A DNA stretch of 9,061 nt, taken from contig CAAFFR010000001.1 of NCBI GenBank assembly GCA_900762245.1, forward strand, positions 1-9,061, given 5' to 3'. Origin of the DNA: an uncultured Oscillospiraceae bacterium. GTDB taxonomy: Bacteria > Bacillota_A > Clostridia > Oscillospirales > Oscillospiraceae. A program made the position numbers and the translations under genes. Positions 1-5,796 of this stretch are shown here, one piece after another. Numbering within the stretch: the stretch's first letter is position 1; every line of letters begins with the position of its first letter. Below the pieces are notes generated by a model. That model was not told where the DNA came from and made no database searches. It saw only the letters and a list, made by a program, of their open reading frames with translations.

Positions 1-431
1 AAGTCCTCAGGCTCCACACCTAACCGTTGAGCTCGCATTTTTAACTGTTGTTCGCTTTCCTCTCCGGAGATATATAAAATACGTCGGTTTGCTCCCAGTT
101 GATTACAGATCTGCAAAAGTAAAGTTGACTTACCAATACCAGGGGCACCGCCTACCAGGACCAGGGAGCCTGCTACAGCTCCGCCGCCCAGCACACGGTC
201 AAGCTCTCCCATACCGGTTGAGAATCGGATCTCTCCGTCACTGGTGACTTCACGAATGCGCTGAGGTTTGCGACTTACTCCCACTGGAGCAGATTTTGCT
301 TTACCAGCAGTAGGCTTTTCAATATGTTCTTCCATGGTATTATAGGCACCGCAACCTGGACAGCGCCCCATCCACTTGTGGGTTTCGTTTCCACAGTTGG
401 TGCAAAAAAAGACGGTCTTAACTTTTGCCAT
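1..431 (-). CDS. radA: DNA repair protein RadA, N-terminal part (runs off the left edge)
   Basis: RadA (Sms) is a RecA-like ATPase that helps branch migration and processing of recombination intermediates in the cytoplasm. About 143 of the usual roughly 450 residues are present; the C-terminal part lies beyond position 1. The protein opens MAKVKTVFFCTNCG and has the RadA four-cysteine zinc finger (CTNCG, then CPGCG about 14 residues later). The Walker A box reads GGAPGIGKSTLL, where many RadA proteins have GGDPGIGKST, and it is followed by the RadA-type segment LYISGEES. The ATG at 431-429 is supported by an AGGAG about ten bases upstream and by the conserved start. The gene has its own promoter just upstream, overlapping the end of the amidase gene. 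Identification is firm. Confidence 0.96.
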   Translation of the reverse strand, partial: MAKVKTVFFCTNCGNETHKWMGRCPGCGAYNTMEEHIEKPTAGKAKSAPVGVSRKPQRIREVTSDGEIRFSTGMGELDRVLGGGAVAGSLVLVGGAPGIGKSTLLLQICNQLGANRRILYISGEESEQQLKMRAQRLGVEPED

Positions 432-466
432 CTTGACTCAACTCCTAATTTCTCCTATTAGTTCAG

Positions 467-495
467 ATTATACCAGGAGAATTCAATGCGGTCAA
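467..495 (-). promoter_or_regulatory. Sigma-A type promoter for radA
   Basis: On the minus strand TTGACC (495-490) is followed after exactly 17 bases by TATAAT (472-467), a near-perfect vegetative promoter. Transcription would start near 460 and leave a leader of about 30 bases carrying the AGGAG of radA. The -35 box overlaps the stop codon of the upstream amidase gene, so radA can be expressed in growing cells independently of that sporulation gene. Confidence 0.85.
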
Positions 496-1190
496 GTGTT
501 CGATAGGAACATTTCGACGGAAGATACTATGACACAGCATATTTTTTTCTGATATTCCTCGGTCCTAAGTGCAGCTTCTTCCTGGTGATTAGACAAAAAT
601 CCACATTCCACAAGGACTGCAGGACAGGTAACATGTTCCATGATATATATGTTGTTGCTTTTTTTGACTTTTCTGTGGCTTCCAGGATTTAAAGAAGAGA
701 TGAATAAGGTTTGCATCTTTTCGGCAAGTTCTTTACTTCCGGCGGTCTTGGCATAAAAGACTTGCGCTCCGTTATACTGGTTGTCGGAAAACATATTTTG
801 ATGAATACTGATCAGTAAGGAATCTTTTGTTTCATTACAAATTCGGACACGCTCCTTTAAATCAGATAGTTTCTTTTGAGACAGAGTTTCCCCTGTTGTA
901 TATACAGAAATATCTTCCGTTCGAATCATTTTTGTCTGATAGCCAAGAAGATGAAACAGATCATTTAACCGTAGGGCTATTTTTAAATTATATTCACTTT
1001 CCGGGAAACCTGTACAGGAAGTTGCTCCACCGTCCTCCCCGCCATGCCCCGGGTCTATGATTATGCATTGTGCCCATTCTGGAGCGCACTTTTCGGAAAT
1101 AACGCTGACAGCTTCGCTTCCACTATAAACAATGAATAGAAAGACTGCGGTTGTGACTAAACAAAAGAACCTGTGGGCCGTTTTTTTCAT
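492..1190 (-). CDS. cwlD: N-acetylmuramoyl-L-alanine amidase, CwlD-like (Amidase_3)
   Basis: A zinc amidase that cleaves the bond between muramic acid and the stem peptide. In Bacillus, CwlD makes the muramic delta-lactam of spore cortex together with PdaA. The protein has 232 residues, close to CwlD (about 237). Residues 8-24 form one hydrophobic N-terminal segment that exports or anchors it. Catalytic-domain motifs are in order: DPGHGG (zinc His49), the PESEYNLK segment (Glu64 the likely ligand by position), SIHQN (His130) and VLVECGFLSN (Glu195). I chose the ATG at 1190-1188 because GAGGTGA sits five bases upstream; the GTG at 1199 and ATG at 1196 overlap that ribosome site. It is divergent from the cotJ genes. 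A different amidase role is possible, but length and sporulation context favour CwlD. Confidence 0.88.
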   Translation of the reverse strand: MKKTAHRFFCLVTTAVFLFIVYSGSEAVSVISEKCAPEWAQCIIIDPGHGGEDGGATSCTGFPESEYNLKIALRLNDLFHLLGYQTKMIRTEDISVYTTGETLSQKKLSDLKERVRICNETKDSLLISIHQNMFSDNQYNGAQVFYAKTAGSKELAEKMQTLFISSLNPGSHRKVKKSNNIYIMEHVTCPAVLVECGFLSNHQEEAALRTEEYQKKICCVIVSSVEMFLSNT

Positions 1191-1295
1191 GTGCATCACC
1201 TCGTTAATGTAAGTCTATGCACCGTCTTAACATTTTGAACAAACAGCCTGTATTGCAGGATTTGATATTACCTTTGGCTGCTTGCTTTTTGCTGA

Positions 1296-1328
1296 TAATC
1301 ACAAATAGGGGATTTATGTCATAGGATA
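1296..1328 (+). promoter_or_regulatory. Candidate sporulation-sigma promoter for the cotJ genes
   Basis: In the 183-base gap between the divergent amidase and cotJ genes, CATAGGATA (1320-1328) fits the sigma-K -10 pattern CATAnnnTA and shares six of eight bases with the sigma-E -10 CATACAAT. An AC at 1301-1302 lies 17 bases upstream, a spacing allowed for sigma-K. The resulting start near 1335 would precede the GGAGG at 1361. These consensus sequences are short, so this is only a candidate. I see no convincing promoter for the amidase in the same gap. Confidence 0.35.
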
Positions 1329-1373
1329 GCGAGGAACCTGAGTTCCGATCAAAACGAAACGGAGGTATGCGCA

Positions 1374-1820
1374 TTGGAAAGAATGATGCAAAGGCGGGAA
1401 GGACTGGATGGTTATTTGCCAGAGTGGGCACCGCTGGCTAATCCGTATGTGCCTTTTCAAAAAGAGAACCCGCCCCAGTATGATGCCAGAAAAGGATTGG
1501 TGCGAGGCACGCTCTTCCCTGGCTTAGATCTACCCTTCAGAGGTATGGTAAATGAGAAAGAAAAACAGGTCACACCTATGACGGAATTGCAAACCCTTGC
1601 ATTTGCGATTCAGGAATTGGCCTTGTATTTGGATACCCATCGAAATGACACGGAGGCTCTGGAGCTTTACCGGAACTATCAGAAACTATATGAGCATTGT
1701 CTGCAGGAATATCGCCGCAAATGTGGACCTATGAACCATATGAGAGAATCCGAGGGAAAACGTTACGCATGGCTGGATGACCCTTGGCCCTGGGAATACT
1801 GCAAAAATAAGGAGGTTTAA
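1374..1820 (+). CDS. cotJB: CotJA-CotJB fused spore-coat protein
   Basis: One 148-residue polypeptide containing two proteins that are usually separate. Residues 15-58 look like CotJA (LPEWAPLANPYVPFQ, then RKGLVRGTLFPGLDLPF). Residues 69-143 look like CotJB (LQTLAFAIQELALYLDTHRND, then YAWLDDPWPWEY). In Bacillus, CotJA, CotJB and the manganese catalase CotJC are made from one mother-cell operon and join the inner spore coat. The TTG start at 1374 is favoured because GGAGG at 1361-1365 stands eight bases upstream; ATG at 1383 is an alternative. An internal ATG at 1578, just where CotJB begins, has a weak AGGT seven bases before it and might give separate CotJB. The ribosome site of cotJC lies in the last codons. 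Family assignment is firm; expression as a single protein is inferred. Confidence 0.85.
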   Translation: MERMMQRREGLDGYLPEWAPLANPYVPFQKENPPQYDARKGLVRGTLFPGLDLPFRGMVNEKEKQVTPMTELQTLAFAIQELALYLDTHRNDTEALELYRNYQKLYEHCLQEYRRKCGPMNHMRESEGKRYAWLDDPWPWEYCKNKEV

Positions 1821-1822
1821 CT

Positions 1823-2026
1823 ATGTTTATTTATGATAAGAAGCTGCAGTATCCCGTAAAAATCGATAAACCCAATCCACGGCTGGCGGCTATCATAATT
1901 TCACAATACGGTGGTCCTGACGGAGAGTTAGGTGCATCACTGCGGTATTTGTCGCAGCGATATTCCATGCCCTTTGATGAGTTAAAAGGTTTGCTGACAG
2001 ATATCGGTACAGAAGGGTCAAAATGA
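1823..2026 (+). pseudogene. cotJC: cotJC, 5' part only: broken spore-coat manganese catalase
   Basis: The frame begins two bases after the CotJB stop, with GGAGG seven bases upstream. Its first 64 residues are typical CotJC (MFIYDKKLQYPVK, then QYGGPDGELGASLRYLSQRY and LLTDIGTE). Full CotJC has roughly 190-200 residues. After Glu64, where the family continues with Glu-x-x-His (two manganese ligands), the frame reads GSK and stops. Only the first glutamate ligand (GEL) remains, so the fragment cannot form the dimanganese site. No other frame downstream resembles CotJC, so this is not a simple frameshift; foreign sequence is joined near 2014. The break could be reversible if the downstream element excises (see mobile element entry), in which case this is an interrupted gene and not a dead one. 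Confidence 0.88.
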
Positions 2027-2275
2027 CACCCCGCACCGATGCGGTGACGGATGTCGGCAATGGACGCCACTTATGGGGAAGCATACATGGCCGCAGTTCT
2101 GCTATTCTGTCCGGGGACACCTGTAATTGTGTCCAGAATGGCCTTACAGAAGCTATCGTCCACTTCTGCTGTATTATCCGAGAAAGGCGTATTTTGACGA
2201 ATGCACGGCCAGTTACGGCCTCATCCTGTCATATCCTTTGTTTAATTTGTTGGACAGAACGAAAAATTCAATGCA
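2015..2275. other. Non-coding stretch at the cotJC junction
   Basis: I find no credible gene between the cotJC break and the MATE promoter. The 91-residue frame starting at 2023 has no recognisable motif, no ribosome site and a composition unlike its neighbours. Small inverted repeats are present: GTCA-AAA-TGAC (2017-2027) directly at the break, CACCG-ATG-CGGTG (2034-2046) and GGACAC-eight bases-GTGTCC (2115-2134). The first two could belong to a serine-recombinase attachment half-site, whose arms are imperfect inverted repeats. That is a guess without the other junction. Confidence 0.5.
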
Positions 2276-2304
2276 TTGAAAAAATATGCGTGATATGATA
2301 AAAT
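2276..2304 (+). promoter_or_regulatory. Promoter for the MATE transporter
   Basis: TTGAAA (2276-2281) and TAAAAT (2299-2304) are separated by 17 bases, a good vegetative promoter. The start point would fall near 2311, leaving a leader of about 25 bases with GAGGG at 2325-2329. Because the -10 box contains the ATG at 2303, that upstream start is unlikely and the ATG at 2336 is preferred. Confidence 0.65.
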
Positions 2305-2335
2305 GTTAGGGATATTTTACATACGAGGGATCTTT

Positions 2336-3679
2336 ATGAGTGCCAAAATCAAAGATATGACGACAGGCAAGCCTTTACCGCTGATCATTTCCTTCGCCCT
2401 GCCGCTGATGGTGGGCAATATTTTTCAGCAATTGTATACTGTTGTGGACACCATGGTGGTGGGCAAAACCCTGGGCGTAGATGCCCTGGCAGCCTTGGGA
2501 GCCACGGACTGGCTGTACTGGATGCTCTTGGGCATGATCCAGGGTGTAACCCAGGGCTTCGGCATCCTGATGGCCCGGGAGTTCGGTGCCAAGCAGTTTG
2601 AGAGCCTGCGCAGTGTGGTGGGCAGCTCGGTAACGCTTTCCACTTTGTCCGCTGTGCTGTTACTAATTCTGGGCCAGGTGGCGGCGGAACCAATTCTGAA
2701 CCTACTAAACACGCCACGGTCTATCATGAGCAGTTCCCTTCTCTACCTGCGGATCATGTTCCTGGGCATCCCCATCGTCATGGTCTACAATCTGCTGGCA
2801 ACGGTGCTACGTTCCCTTGGGGACGGTCAAACACCCCTGTACGCCATGATCGAGGCGGCAATTTCCAATATCCTTCTCGATTTGCTGTTCGTGCTGGTGC
2901 TGGACTGGGGCATTGCGGGAGCCGCCATTGCAACCCTCATTGCCCAGGGCATATCCAGCGTTTACTGCCTGGCGAAGATCAAAAAAATCGAGTTCCTGAC
3001 GATCCATAAATCCCATTTCGCCCTAAAGCCTGCCATGGCCGGGCGGTTGCTTTCTCTCGGTTCACCCATGGCAGCCCAGAACGCCATCATTGCTGTGGGC
3101 GGCATGATTATTACTGCTGTGGTCAACGGCTACGGTGTGGCTTTTATCGGCGGCTTTACGGCAGCAAACAAGCTCTACGGCGTGCTGGAAATCGCCGCAA
3201 CCTCCTATGGCTACGCCATGATTACCTACGTGGGCCAGAATCTGGGGGCAGCGAAAATCCACAGGATCAAAACCGGCATGAAATGGGCTATCACCGTGGC
3301 TCTGGCAACCTCTGCGCTGATTTCCACCGTGATGCTGATTTTCGGACAGGATATTGTGAGTGCTTTCATCTCTGGCACCCCGGAGGAAGCGGCAGCAGCG
3401 TTAAAGGTAGGCGTGACCTACCTTTCCATCATGAGCATTTGCCTGCCCGTCCTCTATATCCTCCACGTCACCCGCTCGGCAGTCCAGGGCATGGGCAATA
3501 CGGTACTGCCCATGGTTTCCGGCATCGCAGAGTTCGTCATGCGTACAGGCGGCGTGCTGCTCTTGCCCGCTATGATGGGTGAAAACGGCATCTTTATCGC
3601 AGAGATTCTGGCCTGGTTCGGTGCGGATCTGATCCTGGTGCCAAGCTATTTCGTTATGTTGAAACAAATATTCCGATAA
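2336..3679 (+). CDS. MATE-family multidrug/cation efflux transporter
   Basis: A 447-residue polytopic membrane protein of the MATE family (DinF/NorM-like), which exports drugs or organic cations in exchange for Na+ or H+. The family opening is clear: MTTGKPLPLIISFALPLMVGNIFQQLYT, then VDTMVVGKTLGVDALAALGA. About twelve hydrophobic segments are spread over two halves, with the second-half repeat beginning around GSPMAAQNAIIAVGG. ATG 2336 is chosen because GAGGG lies six bases upstream and the promoter ends just before it; a frame opening at 2303 would add 11 residues that overlap the -10 box. The gene stands alone, has its own promoter and terminator, and converges on the redox cluster. The substrate cannot be told from sequence. 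It is the first coding gene after the cotJC break. Confidence 0.93.
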   Translation: MSAKIKDMTTGKPLPLIISFALPLMVGNIFQQLYTVVDTMVVGKTLGVDALAALGATDWLYWMLLGMIQGVTQGFGILMAREFGAKQFESLRSVVGSSVTLSTLSAVLLLILGQVAAEPILNLLNTPRSIMSSSLLYLRIMFLGIPIVMVYNLLATVLRSLGDGQTPLYAMIEAAISNILLDLLFVLVLDWGIAGAAIATLIAQGISSVYCLAKIKKIEFLTIHKSHFALKPAMAGRLLSLGSPMAAQNAIIAVGGMIITAVVNGYGVAFIGGFTAANKLYGVLEIAATSYGYAMITYVGQNLGAAKIHRIKTGMKWAITVALATSALISTVMLIFGQDIVSAFISGTPEEAAAALKVGVTYLSIMSICLPVLYILHVTRSAVQGMGNTVLPMVSGIAEFVMRTGGVLLLPAMMGENGIFIAEILAWFGADLILVPSYFVMLKQIFR

Positions 3680-3686
3680 ACAAGCA

Positions 3687-3717
3687 GAGCCGCCCGGTTG
3701 GGCGGCTCACATTTTTT
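3687..3717 (+). terminator. Rho-independent terminator after the MATE gene
   Basis: A perfect nine-base-pair GC-rich stem (GAGCCGCCC with GGGCGGCTC, 3687-3695 and 3700-3708) closes a GGTT loop and is followed, after ACA, by six T at 3712-3717. It lies eight bases after the MATE stop. On the opposite strand the hairpin follows the manganese catalase stop at 3716 but lacks a good T-run, so it may end the minus-strand operon only partly. Confidence 0.9.
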
Positions 3718-4384
3718 AGTTGAAGGAGGGCGGATTCCCCTTTACATTGGAAAAGGGCGAATCCTTCGGCGACGGCTCGGACAGGCTGAAATACATCTTT
3801 GCTGCCCTGGTGGTGCCGAAATCCCGGTTGGAGCCGGTGTTCTGGACCTTGTTGAAGGCCTCCCGGAACATGGCATTGTGGGCCTCCTCCCGGTTCAGGA
3901 GGAAGTCAATGGTCTGCTTCACCTTCTTGTCGTCGATCTGGCGGTACAGGTATTCATAAACCACCTTTGCACGCTGCTCGGAGGCGATATTGCTGAGCAG
4001 ATCGGCGCAGAGATCCCCGGTGACGGTCACATAGTCCCCGGTCCAGGAATAGCCGGAGGCATTGATGAGTCCCGGATTCAGTCCTATCAGTACATGGGTC
4101 TGAATTTCACCGGCAGGAACCTTGGCGGCATCCACATCGTGGCCGTTCAGCAGGTTGATGGTCTGGGCAACCATCTCCATATGGCTCAGCTCCTCAGCGG
4201 CGATATCCAGGAACAGATCCTTGATCTCCGGGTCCTTGATCCGGAAGCTCTGGGATAGATACTGCATGGCGGCTTTCAGTTCTCCGTTGGCACCGCCCAG
4301 CTGCTCCTGCAAAAGGGCCGCATACTGGGGATTGGGCCGCTCCACCTCCACCGGATGAAATAACAGCTTTTCGTGTTTGAACAT
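3716..4384 (-). CDS. Manganese catalase, CotJC-like, intact
   Basis: A 222-residue non-haem catalase that converts hydrogen peroxide to water and oxygen at a dimanganese centre in a four-helix bundle. All five expected ligands are visible: Glu35 (NGELKA), Glu65 and His68 (EELSHME), Glu136 (ASEQRAK) and His169 (EEAHNAM). They match the spacing of the Lactobacillus plantarum enzyme (35, 66, 69, 148, 181). Its first 64 residues share 28 identities by hand alignment with the broken cotJC at 1823, so the two are paralogues. The ATG at 4384 has GAGG nine bases upstream and the family start MFKHEK; a TTG at 4420 would add 12 unrelated residues. It is the last gene of the minus-strand cluster. The start region is folded into a hairpin. 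It could be a coat protein or a cytosolic catalase; no CotJA/B partners are adjacent. Confidence 0.93.
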   Translation of the reverse strand: MFKHEKLLFHPVEVERPNPQYAALLQEQLGGANGELKAAMQYLSQSFRIKDPEIKDLFLDIAAEELSHMEMVAQTINLLNGHDVDAAKVPAGEIQTHVLIGLNPGLINASGYSWTGDYVTVTGDLCADLLSNIASEQRAKVVYEYLYRQIDDKKVKQTIDFLLNREEAHNAMFREAFNKVQNTGSNRDFGTTRAAKMYFSLSEPSPKDSPFSNVKGNPPSFN

Positions 4385-4421
4385 TGGAAAAACCTCACTT
4401 TCTGAGGATAGTTTTTCCAAT
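4383..4421 (-). promoter_or_regulatory. Hairpin enclosing the ribosome site and start codon of the manganese catalase
   Basis: In the mRNA the outer arms 4421-4412 and 4392-4383 are perfectly complementary over ten bases. Inside them CCTCA (4407-4403) pairs with TGAGG (4397-4393) around a five-base loop, leaving four unpaired bases on one side. The GAGG ribosome site lies in the inner stem, and the A and U of the AUG lie at the foot of the outer stem, so the folded form should hide both. The inner stem followed by UUUUU also resembles a weak intrinsic terminator. The pairing is direct from sequence; a regulatory effect is inferred. Confidence 0.6.
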
Positions 4422-4440
4422 TCAGCCGGGAGTTATACGC

Positions 4441-5070
4441 TCAGTGAATGATCTCGCCGTTGGGTGAAATGGTCACAACGTACAGCGGGATGTCTTTGCC
4501 GGACATGGCCAGGGCGTTCTTCACCGCAAAGGGCAAACCGCCGCAGCAGGGCACGGTCATCCGGGTAACGGTAATGCTCCGAATGTTGTTGAGTCTGATA
4601 ATCTCGGTAAGTTTTTCCGCATAATTCACGGCATCCAGCTTGGGACAGCCGATGAGGGTGATACGGTTGCGCATAAAATCGTTATGGAAATTGCCGTAGG
4701 CAAAGGCGGTACAGTCAGCGGCGATCAGCAGGTCCGCACCATCGAAATACGGGGCGTTCACCGGTGCCAGCTTGATCTGGACTGGAAAATTGTTCAGCTG
4801 GCTTTCCACCCGCTGGGTAACAGCGGCCGTTTTTTCCTTCTTTGCAGCCAGAACAGCGGCTTCATCATAGGCGGGAGCCTCCCGTTCCTCAAAGGAAATG
4901 GCGTTCATGGGGCAGGCCGGAAGGCAGTCTCCAAGGCCGTCGCAGTAGTCCTCCCGCAGCAGCTTCGCCTTGCCATCCACGATGCCAATGGCACCCTCGT
5001 GGCAGGCACTGGCGCACAGACCGCAGCCATTGCAGCGGCCCTGATCAATAGTAATGATTCTTCGGATCAT
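4441..5070 (-). CDS. Ferredoxin-like Fe-S protein with an uncharacterised cysteine-rich C-terminal domain
   Basis: A 209-residue cytoplasmic protein. Residues 8-60 form a bacterial dicluster ferredoxin fold: C13-x2-C16-x2-C19-x3-C23 and C43-x5-C49-x3-C53-P. The second motif lacks one of the four usual cysteines (Gly46 stands there), so one centre may be a 3Fe-4S cluster or use another ligand. Residues 95-209 form a second domain with further conserved-looking cysteines: AADC (120), IGCPKLD (142) and VPCCGG (175-176). I recall similar Clostridia proteins annotated only as 4Fe-4S proteins, some near hybrid-cluster-protein genes, but cannot confirm this. The start at 5070 has GGAGG seven bases upstream; the frame is open to 5220 but that extension overlaps the epimerase gene. 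An electron-transfer role in redox defence is inferred from the neighbours. Confidence 0.85.
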   Translation of the reverse strand: MIRRIITIDQGRCNGCGLCASACHEGAIGIVDGKAKLLREDYCDGLGDCLPACPMNAISFEEREAPAYDEAAVLAAKKEKTAAVTQRVESQLNNFPVQIKLAPVNAPYFDGADLLIAADCTAFAYGNFHNDFMRNRITLIGCPKLDAVNYAEKLTEIIRLNNIRSITVTRMTVPCCGGLPFAVKNALAMSGKDIPLYVVTISPNGEIIH

Positions 5071-5088
5071 AGGTAAACCTCCAAATGC

Positions 5089-5119
5089 GTTTTTTACAGG
5101 ATACCGCAATGCAAAAAAC
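5089..5119 (-). promoter_or_regulatory. AU-rich hairpin between the epimerase and ferredoxin genes
   Basis: In the 50-base gap, six U (5118-5113) can pair with six A (5095-5090). Flanking G-C, C-G, A-U and one G-U pair give ten base pairs (5119-5110 with 5098-5089) around an 11-base loop. No U-run follows, so it is not a usual terminator. It ends six bases before the GGAGG of the ferredoxin gene and may mark an RNA processing or stability site. The role is speculative. Confidence 0.35.
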
Positions 5120-5120
5120 A

Positions 5121-5795
5121 TTACAGTGACATGATCACAGACATATCCAGCCAGGGCGGGCAGGTTTCCCCGGTAATAAAACCTTCTTCCTGAATCAAAA
5201 CGATACCGATATCGGCGCAAACAAGGCGTTTCATGTACTTTCCGGAATTTTCTTCCACCAGTCCATGCTTTACAAAGCCGATGGTGACGGTGAGATCAGA
5301 CCGGACGGCCAGCTCCGCTTCGCCGGTATCGCCATTCATGCCGCTGTTGATGTCCACGCTGATGACGTAGGAACCGGATGCGTTGATGGCCTCGATGGCA
5401 TCCCGGCAGCTGCCCCGGACAGTACCGGAAAAACCGGTGCCAAGAAGGCAATCCACCACAGTGGAATATCCTGTCAGGCAGTCTTTTTCAAAGGGACGGA
5501 TGGGAACACCCACTTCCTTTGCCTTTTCAGCATACCAGGCGCTGTCGGGGGACATTTTCTGGCTGACGGTGAACACTGTGCAGTCAAATCCCCGTTCTTT
5601 CAGAATCCAGGCCAGGGCGAAGCCGTCGCCGCCGTTATTGCCGGAGCCCACCACAATGGCGGTGGCGCCGGGCCGGTGGTAAGCCTTGAAAACGCCCATG
5701 GCAGCCCGGCGCATCAGCTCCAAACCGGGCACAAAATTGGCGATTATGTAGGCATCGCTGCGCCGCATATTTTCAACAGAAATACAAGGAATCAT
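5121..5795 (-). CDS. nnrE: NAD(P)H-hydrate epimerase, stand-alone YjeF_N domain
   Basis: Repairs NADH and NADPH damaged by hydration: it interconverts the R and S epimers of NAD(P)HX so that an ATP- or ADP-dependent dehydratase can restore the cofactor. The 224-residue protein has the YjeF N-terminal signature GSGNNGGDGFALA (50-62), the likely catalytic Asp115 in VDCLLGTGFSG, and the SVDINSGMNGDTG loop (147-159). Many bacteria fuse this to the dehydratase in a protein of about 500 residues; here the dehydratase is missing and no gene for it is seen nearby. The ATG at 5795 has GGAGG five bases upstream and starts one base after the YaaA stop. A 21-residue upstream extension of the frame overlaps yaaA and is unlikely. 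Translation is probably coupled to yaaA. Confidence 0.9.
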   Translation of the reverse strand: MIPCISVENMRRSDAYIIANFVPGLELMRRAAMGVFKAYHRPGATAIVVGSGNNGGDGFALAWILKERGFDCTVFTVSQKMSPDSAWYAEKAKEVGVPIRPFEKDCLTGYSTVVDCLLGTGFSGTVRGSCRDAIEAINASGSYVISVDINSGMNGDTGEAELAVRSDLTVTIGFVKHGLVEENSGKYMKRLVCADIGIVLIQEEGFITGETCPPWLDMSVIMSL

Positions 5796-5796
5796 G

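Noticed and set aside
1201..1290. A sigma-G type promoter for the cwlD-like gene
   Set aside because: CATAGACTTA near 1210-1220 resembles a -10 box, but I found no matching -35 element at the right distance.
2009..2110. A single frameshift as the cause of the cotJC truncation
   Set aside because: I translated the other forward frames after 2009; none continues with the expected Glu-x-x-His segment or any later CotJC motif.
2023..2298. A 91-residue open frame after the broken cotJC
   Set aside because: No ribosome site, no motif, composition unlike neighbours, and it runs through the MATE promoter; treated as non-coding.
3698..4258. A 186-residue open frame on the plus strand across the manganese catalase
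   Set aside because: It is the antisense of a confidently identified gene, is rich in Gly, Leu and Val as such shadows are in GC-rich DNA, and has no recognisable motif.
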